This document shows positions 16,021 through 24,321 of a stretch of 64,000 nt of DNA, piece by piece. The position numbers and the translations under genes were made by a program. This DNA is from Pseudooctadecabacter jejudonensis (GTDB lineage Bacteria; Pseudomonadota; Alphaproteobacteria; Rhodobacterales; Rhodobacteraceae), in NCBI RefSeq assembly GCF_900172275.1, contig NZ_FWFT01000004.1, positions 186,001-250,000 on the forward strand. Direction: 5' to 3'. How positions within the stretch are numbered: position 1 is the first letter of the stretch; each line of letters begins with the position of its first letter. The notes under the pieces were generated by a model. That model saw only the letters and a program-made list of their open reading frames with translations, was not told where the DNA came from and searched no databases.

Positions 16021-16734
16021 TCAGGTGCGGGCCTTTTCAAAATCCGCCCAAAGCGCCTCAAACTCAGCCAAAGTGACGGTGCCGTCGCGGATCGGGCCAA
16101 GGACGATCTCTTCGGACGTGAACAAGACATCCAAGGCGGCATTCAGTTTGGGCAAAACCTCAGGCGGGATTGCGACGGCACCATGTCGATCCGCATGGAC
16201 AAGATCCCCTTCGGAGACCTGCATTCCAAAAACCGTCACCGGTGTTCCGATGTCCCGGACATGGACGAAGCCATGGCTGGGCCCAATTTTGCCAGCCAGC
16301 ACCGGAAAATCATTCGGCATATCGCCCAGATCCCGCATCACACCATTGGTGACAGCCCCTTGCAGCCCAAAAACCTTGCTGTGGACCTGCGCATGAACCT
16401 CACCCCACCATGCGCCGATTGCGGCCTCACCATCCTCATCCTCAACTATCGCCACTGCAGGACGCGGCCCCGCCGCCATCGCACGGAAATATTCCATACG
16501 TCGCGCGCGGATCACATCCGTGGGCTCGGACGGAGGAACGCGCCCCGCGATCTTGGCAGTCCGCGCAAAACCGACAATTCGCGCGTCAACGGGACCGGAC
16601 CACTGCATTGTGGCATGGGTAAAGCCATCAAACCCACGCCTGCCTTGGGCCACTTCGATGGCGTTGCACACGGTGGGCGTGTCGCAGCTGCGCAGGCGCG
16701 CAATCAGTGGATCCAGATCAAGCGGCGCGTTCAA
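16021..16734 (-). CDS. RraA-family protein (4-hydroxy-4-methyl-2-oxoglutarate aldolase-like)
   Basis: A 237-aa protein of the RraA/DUF fold. Motifs: DTPTVCNAIEVAQGRRGFDG, GARIVGFARTA-type region (PVDARIVGFARTAKIAG), GLQGAVTNGVMRDL and a VFGMQVSEGDLVHADRHGAV C-terminal block. The aldolase site is usually G-x-x-x-D-G-x-x-R-D; here it is TNGVMRD, so the first Asp is replaced by Asn while Arg-Asp is kept. Members are metal-dependent aldolases or decarboxylases of 2-oxo acids, or RNase E inhibitors. In this catabolic operon an aldolase role is more likely. The start is TTG 16734 with GGAGG 7 bases upstream, inside the preceding gene's end. It is the last gene of the leftward operon. Confidence 0.8.
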   Translation of the reverse strand: MNAPLDLDPLIARLRSCDTPTVCNAIEVAQGRRGFDGFTHATMQWSGPVDARIVGFARTAKIAGRVPPSEPTDVIRARRMEYFRAMAAGPRPAVAIVEDEDGEAAIGAWWGEVHAQVHSKVFGLQGAVTNGVMRDLGDMPNDFPVLAGKIGPSHGFVHVRDIGTPVTVFGMQVSEGDLVHADRHGAVAIPPEVLPKLNAALDVLFTSEEIVLGPIRDGTVTLAEFEALWADFEKART

Positions 16735-17422
16735 GACGGGCCTCCATGTTGTGCAAGGCCACGGCGCAGGCCGCAGGCGATTCCAGCAAGGCGTAATGCC
16801 CCAAACGGGTCAGCGGAAAAAACTGCCCCCTGGGGGCCGCGTCCGCCGCTTGGCGGCCCAACTCTGGCGGTGCCATTGTGTCATCCGTCCCCGTCAGGAC
16901 CAGCACCGGACACTCGGTCTTGGCCAAAACCCCCAACGCGCCAGGACGCGACAGGGCGAGGGCCGTCTGCGCATCGCAGTCAGCCGCTGCCCTCTCTGCC
17001 ATCCCCAGAACTTTTGCGCGGGCCACATCCGGACGAGCGCCGTTCAAAGGCGGCAACCGTGCGTCCAGTGCTGCCCCACCGCCTTTCATAATCACATCCC
17101 ACGCCAAAGCACGCCGCCCCTCCGCCTTGGCGGGATCGTCCGCAAGGGGATTGACGCCGAACAGGATGATCCGCGCGGCCTTTAGGCGATCGGCCAGATG
17201 CGCGGCCACGATTGCGCCAAGGGAAAAGCCGCAAACGACGGCCCCTTCGCTGCGGGTGCAGACCTCTGCGTAATCTTCAATCGTTGGGCGATCCAGCCGG
17301 ATGGCATGCCTTTGGTGCAATGGCACGCCTATGGCCTCCAACATCGGTGTAAAAACGTCTTCGGTGCACAAGGTTCCGGGCAGCAGGATCCAGTCACGTT
17401 CGATCAGTTCATCAATAGCCAT
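16718..17422 (-). CDS. Alpha/beta hydrolase
   Basis: A 234-aa alpha/beta-fold hydrolase, cytoplasmic (no signal). The oxyanion or nucleophile elbow is GFSLG at about residue 68-72, VLVLTGTDDTMAPP carries the candidate acid Asp, and RLGHYALLESPA carries the His. These are the Ser-Asp-His triad positions of the family. The substrate is unknown; in an acid-sugar operon a lactonase or ester hydrolase is a reasonable guess. The start ATG 17422 lies 11 bases inside the 3' end of the aldolase gene, so translation is probably coupled. The gene ends inside the RraA-like gene. Confidence 0.75.
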   Translation of the reverse strand: MAIDELIERDWILLPGTLCTEDVFTPMLEAIGVPLHQRHAIRLDRPTIEDYAEVCTRSEGAVVCGFSLGAIVAAHLADRLKAARIILFGVNPLADDPAKAEGRRALAWDVIMKGGGAALDARLPPLNGARPDVARAKVLGMAERAAADCDAQTALALSRPGALGVLAKTECPVLVLTGTDDTMAPPELGRQAADAAPRGQFFPLTRLGHYALLESPAACAVALHNMEARLERAA

Positions 17423-18215
17423 TGGTCGCAGTTCTTTCCAGGCCGGCATCGCCCCGCTCATCTTCTGCGACCAGTTGGGCCACGGCCTCTTTCATCGACC
17501 GTGTCAGATGGGCAAAATCATTGCCCGGCGTCACAAGACAGAAGCCCTGTGCGATCCGTTTGTTGGCCTCCTCTGCGCCGCTGCAAAAGATGCCGCAGGG
17601 GATGCCACGTTTGGTCGCGGCCTTCAGAACAGCATCGAGGGCGGCCTCCGATTTCGTGCGCGGTACGCTGACGCCGCCATCCAATTCAAACGCCAAATCG
17701 TTGGGACCAATGTAGACCATGTCGATGCCAGGCACGTCGAGGATCTCGTCTATCCGCTCAACAGCTTCTGCGGTTTCGATCATCGGTATCGCCATGACCG
17801 TCTCATTCGCCTTTGCGACATAGTCTCCCCCCCCATAGAGAAGCCCACGAGACGGCCCAAAGCTCCGGTTCCCTTGAGGGGGATACCGACAGGCGGCGAC
17901 AAACTCTCGTGTTTCCTCTGGGCTTGAGATCATCGGGCAGATCACACCGTACGCGCCTGCATCCAACAACTGCATGATCTTCGGCGGGTCAAGCGAGGGC
18001 ACCCGCACCAGAGGCATCGCGGGCGTGGCTGAAATCGCCTGCAGCATGTGTAGCGCCATCGAGAAATCGAGCATCCCGTGCTGCAAATCAACTGTCACAG
18101 CATGAGCGCCCGAATGGCCGATCCCTTCGGCCGAATAGCCCGATCCGATTGACAGCCAGCCGTTGATCACGGTTTTGCCGTCGGCCAGCCTCTTGCGAAT
18201 TGTATTGGCCCGCAT
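17412..18215 (-). CDS. HpcH/HpaI aldolase family protein
   Basis: A 267-aa class II (metal-dependent) pyruvate aldolase of the HpcH/HpaI family. Motifs in order: AHAVTVDLQHGMLDFS (catalytic His near residue 46), PLVRVPSLDPPKIMQLLDAGAYGVICPMI, the metal-ligand region VMAIPMIETAEAVERIDEIL, and GIDMVYIGPNDLAFELD. Such enzymes split 2-oxo-3-deoxy or 4-hydroxy-2-oxo acids into pyruvate and an aldehyde. Its start overlaps the cupin gene stop (TGATG). The substrate is inferred only from the operon (sugar importer, cupin, hydrolase). Close names used for relatives include 2-dehydro-3-deoxyglucarate and KDR aldolase. Confidence 0.85.
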   Translation of the reverse strand: MRANTIRKRLADGKTVINGWLSIGSGYSAEGIGHSGAHAVTVDLQHGMLDFSMALHMLQAISATPAMPLVRVPSLDPPKIMQLLDAGAYGVICPMISSPEETREFVAACRYPPQGNRSFGPSRGLLYGGGDYVAKANETVMAIPMIETAEAVERIDEILDVPGIDMVYIGPNDLAFELDGGVSVPRTKSEAALDAVLKAATKRGIPCGIFCSGAEEANKRIAQGFCLVTPGNDFAHLTRSMKEAVAQLVAEDERGDAGLERTATNGY

Positions 18216-19342
18216 CAGCTTGCTCGTCCGTAGGTGGGCAGCAGTGATGCCTTGGCCACGAAGCCCCCCGCATCAAGGCCCTGTCCTGCGTCCAACGCCT
18301 CGGCAATGACCTCAGCCTTGAAGGCGGGGCGTTTGCGATGATCCCCCGTGACAACCAAAAGCGCCTCTACGGTGACATCGTCCAGGGCTGTGATCTGGAT
18401 CTGACGCGACGCGGGCACCGAATAGGTATCCCATGCGTTCACCTCAACCGTCGCACCGCCGCCATCCACGTATTCAATGCACATCCGTCCCTCATGGCCC
18501 ATGAGCACCATCTTTTCGTCCAACGTAAAGGGTCCGACGGTGCCACCGGCAGGCAAGCGCAACCATTCTGCCGAGAACCCGTGGGGGTTGGTGATGGGCG
18601 CTGCATGTTCGCGGTTCTGGGTGATCCCGTGGCCGATGACCGGCGCGAGTTCGGCACCGCGTCCGGGCAGACCACTGTCAATAAAGCCCGGTTTGAAATC
18701 GCGTGCGTTCTTGGCCACGATCCGTGACATCATCTCGTCGCGCCCGACCTCACGCAGCGCGGCCACGTCTTCATCAGGCATGGGTGGGATGCGCCCGCTC
18801 TCGTCGGGCACCGCATCGCCGCGCGATGTGTCAATCAGGCGGTTGTCGGACGAGATATAAAGGCCATAATCGGCAGCCTCGCGGATAATCTCGGGGTGGA
18901 AGATAACGCCGCCTGTGTTGTCGCCCCCAAGGATCGTGAACAGCCAGCCGTCATCGGGACCGGTGTTGGTAAAGCCGCGGAAAATCCACGTGGGCACAGA
19001 GACGATATCGCCTGCTGTTCCCTTGATCTCATTCTCGCCGTTCGATCCCCAGCGGAAAGTCCATTCACCGGCCTGCACGATGAACACCTCTGCGGTGAAG
19101 TGGATGTGCAGGTTGTTGGTGATCCCGTTGGGCATGGCGGCGGCGCCGATGTTGAACCCATGGGCCTCGGGAAGGTTGATCACTTGATCATCTGACGACG
19201 TCACGCCCGGCCCGATGATCGAATAGTTCTCTTTCAAATGGCTGCCCGGTTTTTTGCAGTCGATGAAGGCCACTGTGCAGGACACGTAATCTTCCCGTTT
19301 GACGTGCCGTGCCTCCGCCAGGTCCTGTGTCATGATGTCCAT
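18215..19342 (-). CDS. Two-domain cupin protein
   Basis: A 375-aa protein with two cupin barrels. The first has the metal motif NLHIHFTAEVFIVQAGEWTF (His-x-His with a following Glu) at about residue 76-95. The second, at about residues 270-345, includes MGHEGRMCIEYVDGGG and is more divergent with no clear His pair. It could act as a dioxygenase or a sugar-acid isomerase. No match to a named enzyme is claimed. It is in a leftward operon with an ABC sugar transporter and overlaps the aldolase gene. Start ATG 19342. Loss of one cupin metal site is common in bicupins. Confidence 0.7.
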   Translation of the reverse strand: MDIMTQDLAEARHVKREDYVSCTVAFIDCKKPGSHLKENYSIIGPGVTSSDDQVINLPEAHGFNIGAAAMPNGITNNLHIHFTAEVFIVQAGEWTFRWGSNGENEIKGTAGDIVSVPTWIFRGFTNTGPDDGWLFTILGGDNTGGVIFHPEIIREAADYGLYISSDNRLIDTSRGDAVPDESGRIPPMPDEDVAALREVGRDEMMSRIVAKNARDFKPGFIDSGLPGRGAELAPVIGHGITQNREHAAPITNPHGFSAEWLRLPAGGTVGPFTLDEKMVLMGHEGRMCIEYVDGGGATVEVNAWDTYSVPASRQIQITALDDVTVEALLVVTGDHRKRPAFKAEVIAEALDAGQGLDAGGFVAKASLLPTYGRAS

Positions 19343-19364
19343 GTGCGTTTCTCCCTCGTCGTGT

Positions 19365-20414
19365 TCAGATCAACCGCTCGCCCGAGGCGCGGTCGAAAAG
19401 GTGGAACCTTGCGCCGTCTTTCGGGGCAAGATGGCAATCTGTATTGATGTCTGCCTCAAAGTCGGCGTGGCCGCGCGCACAGACGCTGGTTTTGCCCGCC
19501 CGCAGAGTGACCAAAGTGCTGTCGCCGGTCAGCTCTAGGGCATAAAGCTTGCCGGTGAAAGCCGCGCCCCCCGGTGCGATCTCAAGCTCTTCGGGGCGGA
19601 TGCCCAAGACCACGCCTTCCCGGTCGGGCATGTCGATCGGAACGTCGACGCCCTCGGCGCGGAAAACACCCCCTGACACGGTGCCGTCAATCAGGTTCAT
19701 CGAAGGCGACCCTATAAAGCCCGCCACAAACAGATCGGCAGGTTCGGCATAAATCTTCTTGGGTGTGTCCAGCTGCACAATCCGACCTTCACGCATAACG
19801 GCGACCCGATTTGCCAGGGTCATGGCCTCCATCTGGTCGTGGGTCACATAGACCGTTGTGACACCCAATTCGTGGTGCAGATGCTTGAGTTCCGCCCGCA
19901 TCGTCACACGCAACTTGGCGTCCAGATTCGACAAAGGCTCATCCATCAGGAAGATCGACGGGGTCCGAACAATCGCGCGGGCCAAGGCGACACGCTGACG
20001 CTGACCGCCGGACAGTTCAGACGGGCGGCGTTCCAGCAGGGCATCCAATTCCACCTTGGCTGCGGTTTCTTCTGCCCGTTTGCGACGATCGGCCTTGGCT
20101 ACTCCACGTAGTTTGAGCGGATATTCGATGTTCTGGCGCACGGTCATATGCGGATACAAACCGTAGTTCTGGAACACCATGGCGATGTCACGATCCTTGG
20201 GCGGCTTGTCGTTCACGCGCTCCCCTTTGATCATGATGTCGCCTGCGGTGATGTCTTCGAGCCCCGCGATCATGCGCATCGTCGTGGTCTTGCCACAGCC
20301 CGACGGGCCCAGCAGCACCAGAAATTCCCCATCCTCGATGGTCAGGCTTTGTTGCGGCACGGCAAGGAAATTGCCGTATTTCTTTTCAATATCCACAAGA
20401 CGGACTTCGGCCAT
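19365..20414 (-). CDS. Carbohydrate ABC transporter ATP-binding protein (UgpC/MalK type)
   Basis: A 349-aa ABC ATPase of the sugar uptake MalK/UgpC subfamily. Walker A GPSGCGKTTTMRMIAG, Q-loop NYGLYPHMTVRQNI, signature LSGGQRQRVALARA, Walker B FLMDEPLSNLDA, and the H-loop VTHDQMEAM. The C-terminal regulatory (TOBE) region follows (GIRPEELEIAPGG). It powers the membrane permeases encoded next. Start ATG 20414. The gene order is substrate-binding protein, two permeases, ATPase, as in other sugar importers. Confidence 0.93.
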   Translation of the reverse strand: MAEVRLVDIEKKYGNFLAVPQQSLTIEDGEFLVLLGPSGCGKTTTMRMIAGLEDITAGDIMIKGERVNDKPPKDRDIAMVFQNYGLYPHMTVRQNIEYPLKLRGVAKADRRKRAEETAAKVELDALLERRPSELSGGQRQRVALARAIVRTPSIFLMDEPLSNLDAKLRVTMRAELKHLHHELGVTTVYVTHDQMEAMTLANRVAVMREGRIVQLDTPKKIYAEPADLFVAGFIGSPSMNLIDGTVSGGVFRAEGVDVPIDMPDREGVVLGIRPEELEIAPGGAAFTGKLYALELTGDSTLVTLRAGKTSVCARGHADFEADINTDCHLAPKDGARFHLFDRASGERLI

Positions 20415-20426
20415 ATCTTTGGTTCC

Positions 20427-21242
20427 TTATTTGACCGCGCCGGCCGTCATGCCGCGCGTAAAATGTTTCTGGATGAACAATGCCATGATGAAGATCGGCA
20501 CGGTGATCATGACGCCCGCTGCGCTCATCAACTCCCACAGGTCGCCCTGTTCGGTGCGGAAGCTGACAAGGCCCACAGGCAGTGTGACCGCGTCCCGTCG
20601 CGACAGGATCAGGGCGAACAGAAATTCGTTCCACGTCAGGATGAAACAGAAGATCGACGAGGTCATGATGCCGGGGGCGGCCACGGGCAGGACGATGTCC
20701 TTGATCACCCGCAGGCGTGACGCCCCGTCGATCATCGCGGCCTCTTCGCTGTCCGTGGGGATCGCGTCGATGAACCCCTTGATCATCCAGATGACGAAAG
20801 GCGTCACGATCGCGAGGTTCACGATGATCAACGCCAGCCGCGTGTCCAGCATGTCCAGCTGACGGAACATCAAAAAGAACGGCAGCACGATGACGACGGC
20901 GGGAATAAACTGCGTCGACAGGATCAGGAAGAACAGGAACTTGCGCGCCTTGACCCGAAACCGGCTGAAGGAATAGGCCGCAAGTGTCGCACAGGGCACC
21001 GCAATCGCCACCGTGACAGTGGCCACGATCACCGAGTTGAGCACCATCGAACCAAGGTTCCAAGGGTCCGAGAACACAGTGACAAAGTTCTGCAGCGTCG
21101 GCTTGAAATTCAGCGACACGGAATAGGCATCGCGGGATTGCTTGAACGCGGTTAGGAACATCCAAACGATCGGGAACAGCACGATAACCGAGACAAGGAC
21201 GAGCAGCGCACGTTCGCCGAGATATGAAAGTGTTTTTCTCAT
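20427..21242 (-). CDS. Carbohydrate ABC transporter permease (MalG type)
   Basis: A 271-aa inner-membrane permease with six predicted helices, beginning MRKTLSYLGERALLVLVSVIV. The EAA loop is seen as EEAAMIDGASRLRVIKDIVLPVAAPGI. The MalG-type half of a binding-protein-dependent sugar importer. It overlaps the upstream permease by ATGA at 21239-21242. Its substrate is unknown but probably an acid sugar or its precursor. Confidence 0.92.
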   Translation of the reverse strand: MRKTLSYLGERALLVLVSVIVLFPIVWMFLTAFKQSRDAYSVSLNFKPTLQNFVTVFSDPWNLGSMVLNSVIVATVTVAIAVPCATLAAYSFSRFRVKARKFLFFLILSTQFIPAVVIVLPFFLMFRQLDMLDTRLALIIVNLAIVTPFVIWMIKGFIDAIPTDSEEAAMIDGASRLRVIKDIVLPVAAPGIMTSSIFCFILTWNEFLFALILSRRDAVTLPVGLVSFRTEQGDLWELMSAAGVMITVPIFIMALFIQKHFTRGMTAGAVK

Positions 21243-22123
21243 GCTGTGGCCATTTTCTTTTCAGACAGAAGCATGCGGACATACCAGATTGAGATGACCA
21301 TCATGATCGCCGTCAGGATCCAGGCGAGCGCTGAGGCATAGCCCATGTCAAACCAGCGGAAGCCCACGTTGAAGATAAAGTAAGCAAGCGTTTCGGTCGA
21401 TGTACCGGGCCCGCCGCCTGTCAGTGTAACGACCTGATCGAACATCTTGAGGGCAAAGATGGTCTTGAGCACGGCCATGACCGCAATCACGCCCTTCATC
21501 TGTGGCAGGATGATCCCGAAAACGATCCGCAGGTTGGATGCCCCGTCGATCCGCGCGGCTTCCTCGGTTTCACGGGGAATCGACGCAAGGCCGCCCAGAC
21601 ACATGAACGTCATGTAGGGCGTCCAATGCCACACATCTGTCAGCACAAGGATCCCCATCGCAAGTTGCGGGTCCGCCAACCACGGCACACCTTCGAGGGC
21701 GGGGAAGACTGCGCCCAACCCTTTGGCGAGAACGCCGAATTCGGGATTAAACATAAAGCGATAGCTGACGCCGATCAGCGCGGGGCTCATGGCGAACGGC
21801 AGAATAAGCACGATGCGCGTGAAGGTGTGCATCGGCCCCTTGCGGCGCAGCAGCAAGGCCAGCGCCATGGCCAGCACGACCGTCAGAAAAACCGATGTAA
21901 TGACAAAAATGAATGTCACCCAAAGGGAATTCAGAAATTGTTCCTCGGATGCGGCGTAGACGTAATTCTCCAAGCCGACAAAGCCTTCGGGCCTGCGAGA
22001 CTGTGTAAGGTCCCAGGCACGGAAGGATGTGAAAAATGAATAGGCCAGCGGGTAAATCGTCGTCGCCAAAACAATGACGAAAGCCGGAATTAGCAGCCAA
22101 TAGGGAAGCAACCGGTCTTGCAC
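21239..22123 (-). CDS. Carbohydrate ABC transporter permease (MalF type)
   Basis: A 294-aa inner-membrane permease with six predicted helices (LLPYWLLIPAFVIVLATTI first). The EAA loop EEAARIDGASNLRIVFGIILPQMKGV is intact. It is the MalF-type partner of the 20427-21242 permease. It lies 93 bases downstream of the substrate-binding protein gene, across a strong hairpin (22167-22202) that probably lowers its expression compared with the binding protein. Confidence 0.92.
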   Translation of the reverse strand: MQDRLLPYWLLIPAFVIVLATTIYPLAYSFFTSFRAWDLTQSRRPEGFVGLENYVYAASEEQFLNSLWVTFIFVITSVFLTVVLAMALALLLRRKGPMHTFTRIVLILPFAMSPALIGVSYRFMFNPEFGVLAKGLGAVFPALEGVPWLADPQLAMGILVLTDVWHWTPYMTFMCLGGLASIPRETEEAARIDGASNLRIVFGIILPQMKGVIAVMAVLKTIFALKMFDQVVTLTGGGPGTSTETLAYFIFNVGFRWFDMGYASALAWILTAIMMVISIWYVRMLLSEKKMATA

Positions 22124-22166
22124 GGGGATACCTCGCTTTGGGAAGGATGGTGGTGAGACGTTTAGA

Positions 22167-22202
22167 GCCGGGCGGCCAAAGTGTTGTGGAGGGCCGCCCG
22201 GC
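22167..22202 (-). other. Strong intercistronic hairpin between binding-protein and permease genes
   Basis: A perfect 11-base inverted repeat, GCCGGGCGGCC and GGCCGCCCGGC, with a 14-base loop. It has no T-run, so it is probably an mRNA-stabilising or attenuating hairpin that sets a high ratio of binding protein to permease, as is known in other ABC operons. Confidence 0.7.
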
Positions 22203-22216
22203 CCATGGGAGACGCG

Positions 22217-23488
22217 TTAGCGGATCGCCGCGATGTCTTCAGCAGCCGCATCGAGAGCAGCTTTGACGTCGGTTTCCTCACCAGAGGCAAGGCTTGAAAT
22301 CGCTGTCTCGAGGATCAGCGCAATCCGTGGCCAGTTGTCACCGAACTCGATACCCTCGGCCGTGGCCAGCGCATCGGCAGCTGCCTGATGCATACCACCC
22401 CAACGGGCATTGACCTCAGCATCGGTCAGGTTGGACATATGCACTGCCACAACTTCGGACAGCTCAGGGTCCAACAGCACGTCACGCTCCAACGCAGGGT
22501 CTGTCAGCCAACCCAGGAACTCCGCAGCCGCGTCCTTGTTGTCAGATCCTTGGGTGACCCCGAAGATCCATGTGTTGGTAAAGGTCGACCGGTCTGCACC
22601 AGCGACAGACGGCAAGGACGTGAAACCGACCTGATCTGCTGTCAGCGTGGACTGCTCCGGATCGGTCAGCTGGGAATTCACCCACCACCAGACGGGCAGC
22701 ATGGCGGAATTGCCTTGCTTAAAGCTGTTGACCGCGTCCTGTTCGACAAACACCGCCGACCCTGCAGGGACGATTTCCTCGGCCAGATAGCCAACATATG
22801 TTTCCGTCGCAGCGACACCCGCGTCAGAGTTGAAGGCCGGATTGCCATCTGCATCAAACAGATCGCCGCCATTGCCCCATAGCAGGTTCATCCAGACCAT
22901 CAGGTTCTGGCCGTTCAGCTTTCCATACGGCAGCGCAATGCCTGCCGCGTCAGAGCTTTCCTGTACCGCTTTGGCGGTCGTGACCATCTCTTCCCATGTG
23001 GACGGCGCGGTCAGGCCAGCGGCCTCAAACAAGTCCTTGCGGTAAAACATCAGCTGGACGTGGCCGCGCACAGGCAGGCCGACCAGATCATCACCGATAT
23101 AGCCGTGACGCATGTGCGCCTGGGGGAAATCACTCAGGTCCGTGCCCTGCGCTGCGATTTCGTCGTTGATCGGCTCCATCAACATCGCCAGCGACGTGAC
23201 CCACTGGTCCATCACGGACACAACGTCGTAATCCCCACCCGCGACCATTTCTGTGGTCAGCGCTTCTTTCATATTCGGGAACGGGATGTAGTCGTAAACG
23301 ACGTCGATACCGGTGGCCTCTTCAAACGCCGCGACCCGTGCTTCATGCGCCTCAAACTGGCTGGACTTCACCGCCAGAACGTTGACGGTCTGGCCCTCGA
23401 ACGGACGCCCTTCCGTGGCTTCCCATGCCAGTGCGCAGGTGGCGAAAAGTGATGCAGCAATCGCAAGGCTGCTCGTAAGATTCTTCAT
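22217..23488 (-). CDS. Extracellular solute-binding protein, sugar ABC transporter
   Basis: A 423-aa protein with a Sec signal peptide (NLTSSLAIAASLFATCALA then WE). The fold is the family-1 sugar-binding type: VNVLAVKSSQFEAHEARVAAFEEATG near the N-terminus, DYDVVSVMDQWVTSLA, then typical two-lobe motifs. Start ATG 23488 is preceded by AGGGAGGACAATT. It delivers the ligand to the permeases encoded next. It is divergent from a GntR regulator with a palindrome between them (23541-23556), so regulation by that protein is likely. The ligand is not predictable from sequence. Confidence 0.9.
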   Translation of the reverse strand: MKNLTSSLAIAASLFATCALAWEATEGRPFEGQTVNVLAVKSSQFEAHEARVAAFEEATGIDVVYDYIPFPNMKEALTTEMVAGGDYDVVSVMDQWVTSLAMLMEPINDEIAAQGTDLSDFPQAHMRHGYIGDDLVGLPVRGHVQLMFYRKDLFEAAGLTAPSTWEEMVTTAKAVQESSDAAGIALPYGKLNGQNLMVWMNLLWGNGGDLFDADGNPAFNSDAGVAATETYVGYLAEEIVPAGSAVFVEQDAVNSFKQGNSAMLPVWWWVNSQLTDPEQSTLTADQVGFTSLPSVAGADRSTFTNTWIFGVTQGSDNKDAAAEFLGWLTDPALERDVLLDPELSEVVAVHMSNLTDAEVNARWGGMHQAAADALATAEGIEFGDNWPRIALILETAISSLASGEETDVKAALDAAAEDIAAIR

Positions 23489-23540
23489 AATTGTCCTCCC
23501 TAGTGACCCGTCAATTGATAGGGCCAATGCAAACATTTCG

Positions 23541-23556
23541 TCAATAAGATTATTGA
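23541..23556 (+). promoter_or_regulatory. Candidate GntR-type operator
   Basis: A perfect palindrome TCAATAA-GA-TTATTGA in the 137-base region between the divergent ABC transporter and GntR gene starts. It is a likely binding site for the adjacent regulator. Confidence 0.55.
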
Positions 23557-23625
23557 TAATTTTATTCTGGTGAGCGAGACAAGGACGTGATACACCATAA
23601 AAATAAGTGATTTGCGGGGGGCCTC

Positions 23626-24276
23626 ATGCCTGAACGTGCGCTCGAAGAAGAGCTCGAAGACGACATTATTTTTGGCCGATATGCGCCCGGCGCCCGAATT
23701 ATCGAAGACCGGGTGATGGAACATTACAACGCCAAACGGCATGCGGTCCGCGGGGCTTTCGCGGCCCTCGAATCACGCGGGTTGCTTGTCCGGAAGCCGA
23801 ACAAGGGCGTGGAGGTGGTAGAGTTCACGCCCGATCAGGTCGACGATCTTTATGGCGTCCGAATTATCCTTGAAACCGCGGCGGCCGCGCAAACGCCGCT
23901 GCCCTGCCCACCGGACATTCTGCAAAAAATGGAAGACGTCGCAGGCCGTCATAAAGAGGCGATTCTTGCAAAGGATTACCGAACAGTTTTCTGGCTGAAC
24001 CAAGAGTTTCACGAACTTCAGTTCTCATGTTGCGAAAACGCGCGTCTGGCGCGCCTGATCGCGAACCACGCCCGCGTCGCCCAACCGATCCGCGTGATCA
24101 AATACGAGGACGAGGGCCATATGCAAACCATCGTACAGCAGCACTTTGACATCATTGAAGCCATGCGCGGCACGTCATCTGAAAAGCTGGTGAAAGCGGT
24201 TCGCGCGCACCTTCCTGCCTCGGCTGAAGCCTATCGGGAAAGCTACGAACGCCGCTTTGGGCGCTTCACGGCCTGA
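23626..24276 (+). CDS. GntR-family transcriptional regulator (FCD type)
   Basis: A 216-aa regulator. An N-terminal winged helix-turn-helix (GARIIEDRVMEHYNAKRHAVRGAFAALESRGLLVRKPNKGVEVVEF) is followed by an FCD ligand-binding domain (DDLYGVRIILETAAA, LNQEFHELQFSCCENARLARLI, QHFDIIEAM). It is upstream of and cotranscribed with ltnD (45-base gap), and divergent from the ABC transporter. It probably senses a tetronate or related acid-sugar intermediate and controls both operons through the palindrome at 23541-23556. Confidence 0.9.
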   Translation: MPERALEEELEDDIIFGRYAPGARIIEDRVMEHYNAKRHAVRGAFAALESRGLLVRKPNKGVEVVEFTPDQVDDLYGVRIILETAAAAQTPLPCPPDILQKMEDVAGRHKEAILAKDYRTVFWLNQEFHELQFSCCENARLARLIANHARVAQPIRVIKYEDEGHMQTIVQQHFDIIEAMRGTSSEKLVKAVRAHLPASAEAYRESYERRFGRFTA

Positions 24277-24321
24277 TCCATTCGAACCAAGACAGCTGCC
24301 ACCAGAATTTTCGGAGACCAG

